From: Spirochaetota bacterium
GTDB lineage: Bacteria > Spirochaetota > UBA4802 > UBA5550
Reading direction: 5' to 3'
Length of the DNA: 64,000 nucleotides
Assembly (NCBI GenBank): GCA_025457915.1
Contig: JALOTL010000006.1
Coordinates: forward strand, 186,001 to 250,000
Every line of letters begins with the position of its first letter. Within the stretch, counting starts at the first letter, position 1. The notes beneath the pieces were generated by a model that saw only the letters and a list, made by a program, of their open reading frames with translations, did no database searches and had not been told where the DNA came from. Below, piece by piece: positions 19,105 to 29,410 of this stretch. A program made the position numbers and the translations under genes.

Positions 19105-20610
19105 TCAGGCCTTTTTCCCGGCAAGAAATTTCCGGATGATTAAACCCGCGACAAGGAGCGCTCCGAAAACCGCAAGCATGGGCATGATGAAATGCCAGGC
19201 CGCGATGAAGCTCAGATGCTTCACGTAGCTCCGCATGGAAAGATCGCTTATGAAATCCGGATAATAACTGAAGATATTCCGCGACAGCCAGAGAATCGCG
19301 CCGCTGGCCATGAGAATTATGAAAGAAGGATATATAAACAGCCTTTTCAGCATAGCGAGCTTGCGCCTGCGTTCCACCGTGGAAAAAAAGAGGTATATTA
19401 AAAACAGCAGCAGGAGGGCCGCGGCTCCGTATGCGGCGTACTGCCCGTATGACATGAACTGCATGGCATCGGCCGCGATCTCGGCCTTCTCGTCCTTCAA
19501 TACCAGGCCGGAGAGTCGTATGACGCCACCGTCAATCGACAGCCCGAGCTTGCCCAGGTACCTTCCCGAAAAATATTCTCCAAGGCTAGTGTCGGAAAGC
19601 CTGAACAGGGTTTTAAGGATGACCCGATTCTGCAGGGATTCGATTTTATCCAGCTCATCCGCGAGGATCTGGCTTAATATGTGCTTTCTCTTCGGAGTCC
19701 CGGAGGAATCGTCTTCAACCCAGAGGCTGATAGCGATCTCGGGGAATTTAACCCTCAGGGACCTGCCGCCCAGAACCTCCTGGTCCCCTGCCCGCGCCAG
19801 GTAAATATTGCGCTGATCGACCTGTTCGTCGTAGCTGGTTAAAAAACCAAGTACTTTCCCGAACTCTTCCTTCACCGCTCCGTCGATGAGCTTATTGTTC
19901 AGTATATCGGAAAGCGGACCCTCGATGAGTTTCAGGTCCGAATAAAGTCTTCCTGAAAACGTATTTTTGTGCTTTTCCGCGATTTTTGTAGACTCCTTTT
20001 TTTTATCCTCCATGGCGGAGACCGCGTCTTCATAATCGTCCAGTGCCTTCTTCATCGCTTTTTTCGCGATTTTTATCTCATCGCTTTTCCTGTCCTGGTA
20101 ATACTCGACCGCGGCAATCCGGTCCATGTTCTTTCTAAGCTCGTCTTCGCGGTTTTTTTCAAATTTTTCCTCGTCTGGAAAGGAATCCTTTACCTGCTTC
20201 CACTCCGTGTCTTTCAGGTCGCCGCGCTGCTTTTTCAGGGTCTGGAGTTCCTCCTCGCGGCTTACCAGGTTATAGGCCTCCTTTGCCTGCTCGTACCGCG
20301 ATTTCACCGCCTCGTATTCTTTAGTATATTTAGTGATCTGGAGATCGCGTTCGATTTCATCGCTGATCTGCTGTTCAACCTGCCAGTTCTTGGCCTCGAC
20401 AAAAGCCGTTATCAGTTTTCCATCTTTTAATATGCCGGTATAAAATCCAGGCTGGAGAAGAACTGTTATCAGGATGGCGAAGACAGTTGCGGCCGGCACC
20501 AATATTAAAGCGGAGGTACTGATGATTGTAAAAATAATCCCCCTGGGTTTTGCCGCATGATTCCCCTGCTTATCAGTGGCCTGCGTATCAGCCATATTTT
20601 TCCCTTCCAT
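19105..20610 (-). CDS. membrane protein with periplasmic coiled-coil domain, unknown function
   Basis: TM segments near N and C termini, charged coiled-coil between; start MEGKNMADTQ inside ORF 19105..20733. Confidence 0.6.
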   Translation of the reverse strand: MEGKNMADTQATDKQGNHAAKPRGIIFTIISTSALILVPAATVFAILITVLLQPGFYTGILKDGKLITAFVEAKNWQVEQQISDEIERDLQITKYTKEYEAVKSRYEQAKEAYNLVSREEELQTLKKQRGDLKDTEWKQVKDSFPDEEKFEKNREDELRKNMDRIAAVEYYQDRKSDEIKIAKKAMKKALDDYEDAVSAMEDKKKESTKIAEKHKNTFSGRLYSDLKLIEGPLSDILNNKLIDGAVKEEFGKVLGFLTSYDEQVDQRNIYLARAGDQEVLGGRSLRVKFPEIAISLWVEDDSSGTPKRKHILSQILADELDKIESLQNRVILKTLFRLSDTSLGEYFSGRYLGKLGLSIDGGVIRLSGLVLKDEKAEIAADAMQFMSYGQYAAYGAAALLLLFLIYLFFSTVERRRKLAMLKRLFIYPSFIILMASGAILWLSRNIFSYYPDFISDLSMRSYVKHLSFIAAWHFIMPMLAVFGALLVAGLIIRKFLAGKKA

Positions 20611-21250
20611 AAATAAATATAGATTTTGATTTAATAATATCCGGAACAAATTTTCGCGTTTGTCAATTATAATATTCATGCAATGCCAATGAATAAAACT
20701 GATAATGAATTCAGGCATGTCGATTTCTTTCAACGGGGTTATGGATATTTAATTCATTTCCCATCTTATCATTGTATTAATTGTTCCGAATTATTTAATG
20801 GATAATATCAACGCTTTTTGATGCAAAAAATTTCCTGACATGCAGGTTAATCAGATTTTTGTAAATATGTTGACTTTATAAATTTATTTTTTATTCATCA
20901 AATTAGCAGACGTATTGCCATTAAATCCGAGAAAAGTCCGTCCGCGCCGTTACCGGATTTGCAAGGGAGTGTTTTGAGAAAGTTGAAACATACGGCATAC
21001 GTACAGGAGATGCATCCGCTGACATGAACGAAGATAAAAAGCCCCTGGAAAAGCTTGATCTTCCGAAGACGGCGCCTGTAATCGGCATGGAGAGGCTCGA
21101 GGCAGCGCTCAATGAGGAAAGAAATCCATACATGGAATGGCACGACGGTCCGGATTTTTCATCCGTGTCCGCGGCTTTATCCGCGCTTTTCCCTGGCGAA
21201 CGGCAGGCTGCGGACACGGACTTTATTTATTCTGACCGGAATGAATTAAT

Positions 21251-22021
21251 TTATTTAATTTTCAGAAATTCGCCGTACATCCAGACGCCGTCGCCGGCGC
21301 CAGCCCTTACATAGTACCAGAAATTATTCCAGTTTCCGACTTTCGTCTTTTCAAGGGTCCTTGCTATGACGGTAACATCTGTGTTTTTCGGCACGGAGTC
21401 ATATTCCCTGGCATCGTCTCCGAACAGCCCGGCCCGGTATTTCACGCTTTCGGAATCGACCGACGGCCGTTTTCTTATTTTTACGTTATCGGTGGTAGTC
21501 CCGTTCTTCATTCCCATAACGATAACCTGTACATTTCCGATAAACCTTTTCGAGCCCTCCCTGACTTTCGATTCCTGTATTTCAAATTCAATATAACTGC
21601 CCCCGCCCTTCGGGTCCTGTGTAAAAACGCTCCTCTTCGAGACGGACGATACCTTCAAACAATGGGTGAAATAGAGCGAGCCGATGGATTCATGAAGCGA
21701 GCAGACCGCTTCGCCCATCGTGTCCCCGCAGGGCATGGCCGGTCCTTTTTCATGATGCAGGCACTTCTGGGGATGCAGGTATATCTTCCCGTCTTTGTAT
21801 TTATATTCACCTTCGTTGTACCAGTACCAACCCTCGGAGCCGTATTCAATCCTGTAGCTATTATCGTCGAAAAATTTCAATTTAGCTTCGCCGATGGCGT
21901 AACTGAAGCTCAGGGTCCTGGATACAAGATATTTTGAATCCGGCACTGGGATCTCCTTTCCAGTGACATTCATGGCTAAAAACATCACAATCATGGAAAA
22001 CACAAAGATTGACCTTTTCAT
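21251..22021 (-). CDS. exported protein with C-terminal bacterial SH3-like domain
   Basis: Signal peptide; NVKIRKRPSVDSESV...KNTDVTVIARTLEKTKVGNWNNFWYYVR. Confidence 0.6.
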   Translation of the reverse strand: MKRSIFVFSMIVMFLAMNVTGKEIPVPDSKYLVSRTLSFSYAIGEAKLKFFDDNSYRIEYGSEGWYWYNEGEYKYKDGKIYLHPQKCLHHEKGPAMPCGDTMGEAVCSLHESIGSLYFTHCLKVSSVSKRSVFTQDPKGGGSYIEFEIQESKVREGSKRFIGNVQVIVMGMKNGTTTDNVKIRKRPSVDSESVKYRAGLFGDDAREYDSVPKNTDVTVIARTLEKTKVGNWNNFWYYVRAGAGDGVWMYGEFLKIK

Positions 22022-22064
22022 TCATAATCTCCCGTTATAAATCATTTTGCCGTTGAACCATCGG

Positions 22065-22826
22065 TTATTTAACAGCCACGACGAGCATTTCAAAATCCTC
22101 CGTGGTTAGCAGGTCGTTCCTTGAAAAAGCACCGAGTTTCGCGCCGAAAATTTCTATACTGTTGAATCCAAGGGATTTCAACAGCCACGTGATTTCGGAA
22201 GGGGCATAATACCTCTCGTTGCATACCAGCTCCTTTTTGTTGCCGTCGTCGTCTTCAACTGTAGTGATATCATGGTTCCTGAAAGTCATCAAATCGAAGG
22301 TATTGCTTCTGTAAGTTGCATTACCCTCCTCCGATTCGGAGGCCAGGAACTTCTCGACTGAATGATACAGCGGGAACAGGCCGTTAAGGGTCGTGAATAT
22401 AAATTTACCGTGATTTTTAAGCGCTCGCGCCGCGTTTTTCAGGATTTCGAAATTCATTTCATCAGTTTCCATCAGGGGGAAGGCGCCTTCGCAGAGCATG
22501 ACGGCCAGGTCGAATTCATTTTCAAAAGGCAGGTCCCGGGCGTCGTGTTTCCTGAAATCGATCTCCATATCCAGATTCCCTGCCTTATGCCTTGCGCGCT
22601 CCAGCTGTGATTCCGAAAGATCGATACCGGTTACCATGTATCCCCTTGCAGTCATTTCTATCGCGTGCCTTCCAGTACCGCAGCCGATATCGATGATCCT
22701 TTCGGACCTGTCGTAGTTTATTTCCTTTTCAATGAAATCGCACTCGCCGACCGTGCCTGCAGTGAAACATTCTTTGTCGTATTTTTTACCGTAGTTTTCG
22801 AAAAGTTCTTCATACCATTGCTTCAT
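22065..22826 (-). CDS. SAM-dependent methyltransferase
   Basis: RIIDIGCGTGRHAIEMTARGYMVTGIDLSESQLE motif I. Confidence 0.85.
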   Translation of the reverse strand: MKQWYEELFENYGKKYDKECFTAGTVGECDFIEKEINYDRSERIIDIGCGTGRHAIEMTARGYMVTGIDLSESQLERARHKAGNLDMEIDFRKHDARDLPFENEFDLAVMLCEGAFPLMETDEMNFEILKNAARALKNHGKFIFTTLNGLFPLYHSVEKFLASESEEGNATYRSNTFDLMTFRNHDITTVEDDDGNKKELVCNERYYAPSEITWLLKSLGFNSIEIFGAKLGAFSRNDLLTTEDFEMLVVAVK

Positions 22827-22974
22827 TTTTACCTTTAATAAATGAATTCTCTTGAATATTTGGCATACGAAATATGTAATTGTATTTTATGCCGGATGAC
22901 AATTGATTTCACCCGGCCCTGCAGAAACTCCAGGCCCGTCATTCATGAAGTTCAGTCAGCCCATTATTGAATCA

Positions 22975-23549
22975 AGTCGTTTTGACAATCTTTTTGCCGG
23001 GAGACAACAGGGTCCAGACGACGGTCGTGCCCGGTGATGCGGGAAATACGCTCGCGTCGCAGCAATAAAGGCCTCCGATGAGCGTTTCAAGGTTAGCGTC
23101 CACTACGGTGCCTATCCGGCAGGTGACTGACTGATGGGCGCCGATCTCCTTCATGATATGGATGCTGTCTTCACCTGCGCCTGCAGCTTTGAATATCTTC
23201 TTGATGATGCCAATGCCCTTGTTTAATTTTTTCCGGTCGTTCTCAGTGACGGGTCTGACGAACGATCCGCCCTTCCCGATCGCGCCGGCGGCATCATCCC
23301 GCACCTTTCCACGGACACGAGCTGGCCGTCGTGGAATTTTTCCGCCAGCGGGTTCACCGTCAAGGTGACGCAGGTATCGGGATGGCAGTTGAAGATCAGA
23401 CCCGTGCTCCCTCCTGTCGCCACCTTGAAGAAGGCCTGAGTCACGCACCCCATCTTCCTGAACTTCTTGACGATATCAAGCGCCTTGTCTGAATTAAATT
23501 TTATCTTCATAGCAGGCAATGCGGATTCTGCAACCAATTTTTTTATCAA
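22975..23549 (-). pseudogene. GMC-family oxidoreductase C-terminal fragment, frameshifted
   Basis: Homology-like translation continues from ORF 23223..23549 (ATGGSTGLIFNCHPDTCVTLTVNPLAEKFHDGQLVSV) into ORF 22972..23448 (GAHQSVTCRIGTVVDANLETLIGGLYCCDASVFPASPGTTVVWTLL), requiring a frame change; 5' part absent. Confidence 0.75.
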
Positions 23550-23983
23550 ATGACTACAATACGGTGTATTTATTTTTCATAATTTCCATACCGGGCTTTT
23601 TTTATATGATCGATAAAATTAAGCATGTTGCAGCCTTACTCCGTTTTATCATCAAGCAGCCCGCTTATGCTTAACAATAATTTTCATCTCCAACCCGATG
23701 AAACCATTTCATTCATAGTGATCAACTTCGAATCAACCTCGCTTCAGCCCCTATCTTTCCAGTATCCCGGCAGATTGCGCCGGATATTTTTTTCTCTCTG
23801 TTTTTTATTGAATTGTTAAAAAAAATAGGTAAAATACAGGCGCGGTCCATGGTATTGATAAATGTATCAGTAGACACCGACGTCGAGAAACAATGGACTG
23901 TTATAAAACAATGTCTTTAAGACATTATAAAAAATATTGCAGGAGTAATGATATGACAGAATCAACAGGAATACCTATGCGGC

Positions 23984-25216
23984 CTAATTGCTCTTCTTTT
24001 TAATTTCTTCGGAAAATAGTTTATAATATTGATCAGCGGTCTTCTCCCATGTGACATTCTGAAGCATCTTTTTTGAATATAGAGCATCGGTTTTATATTT
24101 GTTGTAGTTCCTTAAAATTTTATGAATTTTTTTTGCAATATCTTCCGGGTTTTTTGGATTGAATATTTCGGCCCTTACGCCCTGTACCGTAACATGCTCT
24201 CTAAAGGCAGGGATATCCGACATCGCGACAGGGACTCCTTTTGACCAGGCGTCCATTCCCGGACCATTCCCTGCTTCATAAAGCGAACAGCTTATCACGA
24301 TTTTCGCGCACATGATAAGAGCCGCAATTTCTTTATTTGAAACATATCCCAGCCCGAGGACATTGAAGCCGCTATCGCAGCGTTCAATACCGATGCTGCA
24401 TGCTTTTCCTTTTATCCCTTCCGTATCCGGACCGGTAATTATCAAAATAATTTTTTCCCCCATTTTTCTCAGCATCGACATGGCAACCAGCAGGGTATTG
24501 ATGTTCTTGTGGGTAGACATGTTTGCCGGATAGATAATGTATTGAAAATCAATATTGAACCGGTTTTCAATTATGTTCCTCGCCTCTTTTATATCCATAT
24601 CATCAGTGGCAAAAGGCGCAAGATGTATAACTTTGCATTTGGACGCGTATTCAGGGTAAAACTTTTTTAATTCAGACTTCATGAAATAAGTTGAAACAAC
24701 CGGCGTCGCCTGTTCCATCCATAAAGAAAACTGGGAGTCTAGTTCTTTTAGCTGTTTACTGCCATAGCTGTAAAAACCAAAGAAATATTTAAAATTAAAA
24801 TCATGAAAAACCGCAACCGAAGGGATATCCAGTTTAATAAAATCCAGAAAAAAAGGCCATGGGAAAAAAACAAGATCATAACTTTTTACATGATCGTGTA
24901 TCATCCTTGAAAGATTCCTAAAAGATAATTTTTTTAAAATAACCGGCATGAACCTCTGAAGTTCAGGGTATCTCCTTGAAATCAAATAAACCAGCCTGTA
25001 AGCAAACCTCTGCATTATTGAACCATTGATAGCTTTTGTGCTGATCCCCTTTTTCGCGAATTCAGCCTCGGCCCCTTCTCTCATCATGCTTTCATACTTG
25101 CCGAAATATGTAATGAGGGCATCAGGGTGCCTTTCTTTCAACCCGATAATCAGGGAACGCGTAAATCTGCTCCCGCCGCCAAAATTTCCCACTTGATCGA
25201 TTACTGCTATTTTCAT
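23984..25216 (-). CDS. glycosyltransferase, group 1/GT4-like
   Basis: MKIAVIDQVGNFGGGSRFTRSL...; IIYPANMSTHKNINTLL; SLYEAGNGPGMDAWSKGVPVAMSDIPAFREHV. Confidence 0.8.
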   Translation of the reverse strand: MKIAVIDQVGNFGGGSRFTRSLIIGLKERHPDALITYFGKYESMMREGAEAEFAKKGISTKAINGSIMQRFAYRLVYLISRRYPELQRFMPVILKKLSFRNLSRMIHDHVKSYDLVFFPWPFFLDFIKLDIPSVAVFHDFNFKYFFGFYSYGSKQLKELDSQFSLWMEQATPVVSTYFMKSELKKFYPEYASKCKVIHLAPFATDDMDIKEARNIIENRFNIDFQYIIYPANMSTHKNINTLLVAMSMLRKMGEKIILIITGPDTEGIKGKACSIGIERCDSGFNVLGLGYVSNKEIAALIMCAKIVISCSLYEAGNGPGMDAWSKGVPVAMSDIPAFREHVTVQGVRAEIFNPKNPEDIAKKIHKILRNYNKYKTDALYSKKMLQNVTWEKTADQYYKLFSEEIKKKSN

Positions 25217-25465
25217 AATTCTTCCCATAAATCGTCAGATATTATCATCATATGATAACTTATTTATAAATGAAAATTTTAAAACTTATTTTTTTTTGAA
25301 TTATTAAAAAAATAAAGCGGAAGCGATAATGTCCCAATACCCCGTATGGGGCCTTGAAAACCCGCGTCAGTTTGTTTATATTTGTTTATTATTTGATAAA
25401 AATTTCGGGTTGATGGTTATAATTAAAATCATTATTAATTCCATAAAAAAGACAGCGCATATTTT

Positions 25466-26788
25466 TTACTGTGAAATTGTCTTGTAAACCGATATCGTTT
25501 CCCTGGCACATTTTTCCCAGCTGAAGAGTTTTGATCTTTCAAGTAGTTTTACCGAAAGCTCCTCCCTCAACATGGGATTATTATAAATCCTTAAAATACC
25601 GTCGCACAGCCCGTCTTTGTCTTTTGGATCTATCAATATTCCCGCTTCACCGACCACTTCCGGCAAAGATGAAACATTAGAAACTATCACCGGCGTACCG
25701 CACTGCATGGCTTCAAGGGGTGGAAGGCCAAAACCCTCGTACATGGACATATATAAAAACATGATAGCGCCGCTGTAGATTAAGGACAGATCTTCATCGG
25801 GCACGTATCCGGTAAAAATAATGCGCCCTTTTATGAATTCATCGTTGCCGATTTCTTCAAATATGCTTTGAAAATTCCATCCTTTTGTCCCAACCAGTAC
25901 AAGATAAAGATCATTTATTTTTTCCTGTTTGAGAAGAGTGATAAAGCTTTTAACGACATGCTTCAGGTTCTTTCTGGGCTCAAGCGTTCCGACACTCAGA
26001 CAATAATTGCATTCTTCAGGAATATTATACTTTTTTTTCATTCCCGATATGCTTTCTTTATCTTTTACCTGATAAAATTTTGGAGATGCCGCCTCATAAA
26101 TCACATGGACCCTGGATGGATCAATGTCGGTACGGTAATTGCATAAATCATTCTTCGTTGATTCAGAAACGCATATCACGTTGTCATTAATGCCTATGTC
26201 CGATATGCATTTATTTACCACTTGGGCAGCTTGTTCGTTCGTTGTGAAATATTGAGGATACATAACAGTAATCAAATCATGTATAGTGTATAATTTGCTT
26301 ATTTTATTATTAATTAAAATATTTTCAGATATTGGGAAAAATGTGGAATGATAAATATTAAAACCGCAGGAATTCCTTGAAGCTCTTTTTCCCTTATTTT
26401 GCATTAATAAATTCATTAAATTGTTTGACCAGGAGCCCAAACGCAGCAGCTTCCTTTCGACCCTCAAAAGATATCCATGAAAGTCCCGGGAATGATCGAG
26501 TTCTTGGGATATTAAAAATATTTTTTTCTCAATTTTATTTTCCGTCATCGCTTTCATGTTGTCAGCTGCCGGAAATTTATGCATATATGGATGCTCATTT
26601 ATATACTTTAAAGTATAAAATGGATTCGTATACTTATCCGTGTTGCCCCATATTATCTGCACATCAAGATTTTCAAGCTCAGTAAAGACTTTAGATATGC
26701 TTTCAACAAGGCGGAATACGCCGGTCTTTGCCGTTAATGCGCTATAGCTTCCGCCGCATACTGTTATATCAAAACATACTTTTATCAT
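25466..26788 (-). CDS. glycosyltransferase, group 1/GT4
   Basis: [60 protein letters not shown]. Confidence 0.88.
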   Translation of the reverse strand: MIKVCFDITVCGGSYSALTAKTGVFRLVESISKVFTELENLDVQIIWGNTDKYTNPFYTLKYINEHPYMHKFPAADNMKAMTENKIEKKIFLISQELDHSRDFHGYLLRVERKLLRLGSWSNNLMNLLMQNKGKRASRNSCGFNIYHSTFFPISENILINNKISKLYTIHDLITVMYPQYFTTNEQAAQVVNKCISDIGINDNVICVSESTKNDLCNYRTDIDPSRVHVIYEAASPKFYQVKDKESISGMKKKYNIPEECNYCLSVGTLEPRKNLKHVVKSFITLLKQEKINDLYLVLVGTKGWNFQSIFEEIGNDEFIKGRIIFTGYVPDEDLSLIYSGAIMFLYMSMYEGFGLPPLEAMQCGTPVIVSNVSSLPEVVGEAGILIDPKDKDGLCDGILRIYNNPMLREELSVKLLERSKLFSWEKCARETISVYKTISQ

Positions 26789-27344
26789 TAAATACCCTTT
26801 AAATCGATTCCAGGCAATTGAGTCTTTTCAAATAAAACATTTTTTAAAAATCACCATGGGCAATATATCAATATCAACGCTAACTGATTACACAATGGAT
26901 ATTTATTGTCAAGAATGAATCACTTCATTCTGATATATTGCTTCTAACCGTACATTTTTACAATAATAAACATGTATTAATTTATTACATTTCAAATTGG
27001 TTTATTAACAACCGCGATATAACCATTATATTTCATAATTAACTGCCAGTTGATGCAGACAATCATTTTAACGGTTAATGATTAAATCATCCCACTATTT
27101 GTTAATTTTTATATAAATGACATCGAAACTTTTTTGGGTAAATATAAATTCATAAAAACACTTAATAGCTTTTTTTTTGCTTTCAAAATTTATTAATATG
27201 ATATATGCATGTCAAACAAATATCCGGGTTTAGTATATCCTTTGGGATATTCTATAAATTATAAACGACAAGGTCGTAATTCTTCAGTTTAAAATTTTCC
27301 TGCCATGCTTCACGGATGGCTTAAGAAAAAAAAGGTTATAGAAA

Positions 27345-28262
27345 ATGATTAAAAAATCAATTAGAAAAATAGCTAGTTTGATAGGTAATTCAATTCCAAT
27401 ACCTGATCGCATGAAAGATGAGACTGAATTATTGGCAATCGGCTCAATGCTCTCCAATCAGCAATACTTAATGAATTCCAGGAATATTAATGATTATGAA
27501 TTTCGGATATTCAGTCAATTTGGTGATGATGGAATAATTCAATATCTTATAAAAAACATCAAAATAGAAAATGAAATATTCATTGAGTTTGGTGTTCAAA
27601 ATTATATTGAATCAAACACACGATTTTTGATGATGAATAACAATTGGTCCGGCTTTGTAATGGACGGTTCTGAAGAAGCAATGAATTCATTGAAAAATCA
27701 AAGCTGGTATTGGAGATACTGCCTGACTCATAAAGCTGTTTTTATCGACAAGGAAAATATTAACCAGTTGTTGGCAGATACAGGTTTTTCAAACATCGGA
27801 CTATTGCACATAGACCTTGATGGAAATGATTACCATATTTTAAATGAAATTGATTTATCGAAATTAAACCCGTCAATAATAATTCTGGAATACAATAGTG
27901 TTTTTGGAAAAGATAGACCGATAACAGTCCCATACGATAAAAAATTTGTCAGAACAAACGCGCATTATAGTAATTTATTCTGGGGGGCTTCATTGCCGGC
28001 ACTTAATTATGCGACCTCAAAGAAAGGATATACTCTTATTGGATGCAATCTTGCAGGTAACAATGCTTATTTTGTAAAAAAATCTTTATTGAATGACAAA
28101 GTAAAAGAATTGTCGGTAGAAGAAGCCTTTAAAAAAAGTAAATACAGAGAAAGCCGCAATAAAGATTATTCACTTTCATATCTTTCTGGAAATGATAGGC
28201 TTGAGATAATCAAGGGGCTTGAAGTGATAAATGTGATCACAAATGAAAAGGAAAAATTATAG
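27345..28262 (+). CDS. FkbM-like / SAM-methyltransferase-like protein
   Basis: IFIEFGVQNYIESNTRFLMMNNNWSGFVMDGSEE and HIDLDGNDYHILNEI resemble the Rossmann methyltransferase core. Confidence 0.55.
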   Translation: MIKKSIRKIASLIGNSIPIPDRMKDETELLAIGSMLSNQQYLMNSRNINDYEFRIFSQFGDDGIIQYLIKNIKIENEIFIEFGVQNYIESNTRFLMMNNNWSGFVMDGSEEAMNSLKNQSWYWRYCLTHKAVFIDKENINQLLADTGFSNIGLLHIDLDGNDYHILNEIDLSKLNPSIIILEYNSVFGKDRPITVPYDKKFVRTNAHYSNLFWGASLPALNYATSKKGYTLIGCNLAGNNAYFVKKSLLNDKVKELSVEEAFKKSKYRESRNKDYSLSYLSGNDRLEIIKGLEVINVITNEKEKL

Positions 28263-28280
28263 AGACATTATACCTGGAAA

Positions 28281-28466
28281 CACCCTCGCGTCGCGGCAAT
28301 AAAGGCCTCTGCTGCGCGTTTCAAGGTCGGCATTCACCATTGTGCCTATCCGCCACTTTACCATCGGATGAGCTCCCATCTATTTTCAAACATGGATGCC
28401 GTCTTCACTGACGCCGGCCGCCTATAATATCTTCTTGAAGATGTCTACGCCTGTGTTTAATTTTTC
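28281..28466 (-). pseudogene. second, more decayed GMC-oxidoreductase 3' fragment
   Basis: Nucleotide-level similarity to 23050-23231 in the same orientation (ctcgcgtcgc.gcaataaaggcctc...gcgtttcaaggt...gtgcctatccg...atggatgc.gtcttcac...aatatcttcttga); minus strand reads ADLETRSRGLYCRDARVFP with internal stops. Confidence 0.7.
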
Positions 28467-28652
28467 ATAAACGTTCACGTAATGGACTATTTCCCTGTTT
28501 ATTTATTGAGTTTTTGCTCAATTTTACGGCAATTTTAAACACCGCAACTGTATAATAAATATTATACCGTAAATTTTTATTGTAATTATACAGATAAATC
28601 ATAATAATTTTTGATGATAAATAATTCTATAAATATCGCTGGAGGATGGTCT

Positions 28653-29213
28653 ATGAAAAATTTCATGTTGTTTGCCATGCTCGCAATTCTCATCGCACCG
28701 GGGTGCAAGATGATGGGGGGCGACCCTCCGTGCCTCAAGAGCTCGATCAAAAAGTACGACAACGGCAAGGTCACGGAATGCGAGTTGACCAAGAACTACA
28801 AGGTCGGCGAGATAACTTGCGCCGCAAAAACGAAACTGCAACTCCGGGACGACGGGTCCCTGAAGAGCTGCGACCTGGCGGAACCTGTCGAGGTACAGGG
28901 CTTCCCGTGCAAGTCAGGCACGCTGAGCTTCGACGACAAGGGAAAGGTTTACTTCTGCTCAACAACCAGCAAGGAAATCAAGGTTGGCGATGTAACTGTT
29001 CCCGCGGGGAGCCTCATCAATCCATTCGGCTCCGGCAAGGTTAAATTTGCAGAGTGCAAGGAGGCTCCGGCCAAATACAAGGAACTCACCTGCAAAGACG
29101 TAACCTTTAACGATGCCGGCAAGCTTACAAAGTGTCGTCTCGCCGCCGATGCAAGGTGGAAAGGCAAGGCCATGAAGACGGGAACAATGGTGGATATAGG
29201 CCCCAACGACTGA
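28653..29213 (+). CDS. Cys-rich internally repetitive lipoprotein
   Basis: MKNFMLFAMLAILIAPGCKMM lipobox; repeated D.GK...C.L units; SD ggagg. Confidence 0.65.
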   Translation: MKNFMLFAMLAILIAPGCKMMGGDPPCLKSSIKKYDNGKVTECELTKNYKVGEITCAAKTKLQLRDDGSLKSCDLAEPVEVQGFPCKSGTLSFDDKGKVYFCSTTSKEIKVGDVTVPAGSLINPFGSGKVKFAECKEAPAKYKELTCKDVTFNDAGKLTKCRLAADARWKGKAMKTGTMVDIGPND

Positions 29214-29264
29214 CTCTTGCCTTGTGAATTTATCAATTTTCAGGTAAAATAAAAATGCAACAAA

Positions 29265-29295
29265 CCCGGCGGAGATCCCGCCGGGCATCTTTTTC
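29265..29295 (+). terminator. Rho-independent terminator
   Basis: CCCGGCGG-AGATC-CCGCCGGG followed by catcttttt. Confidence 0.8.
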
Positions 29296-29376
29296 TTATC
29301 CTCACATAAACAGTTAATATCCCCTAAAACCCCGCGAAAAAGGCATTTGAAAGCCTCATTTTTTACTAAACATTTG

Positions 29377-29404
29377 TTGACTATTTTGCGGGCCCGTGTA
29401 TATT
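29377..29404 (+). promoter_or_regulatory. candidate sigma70-type promoter for umuD
   Basis: TTGACT (29377-29382), 16-nt spacer, TATATT (29399-29404); predicted start falls at/near ATG 29411. Confidence 0.55.
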
Positions 29405-29410
29405 TGTCAT

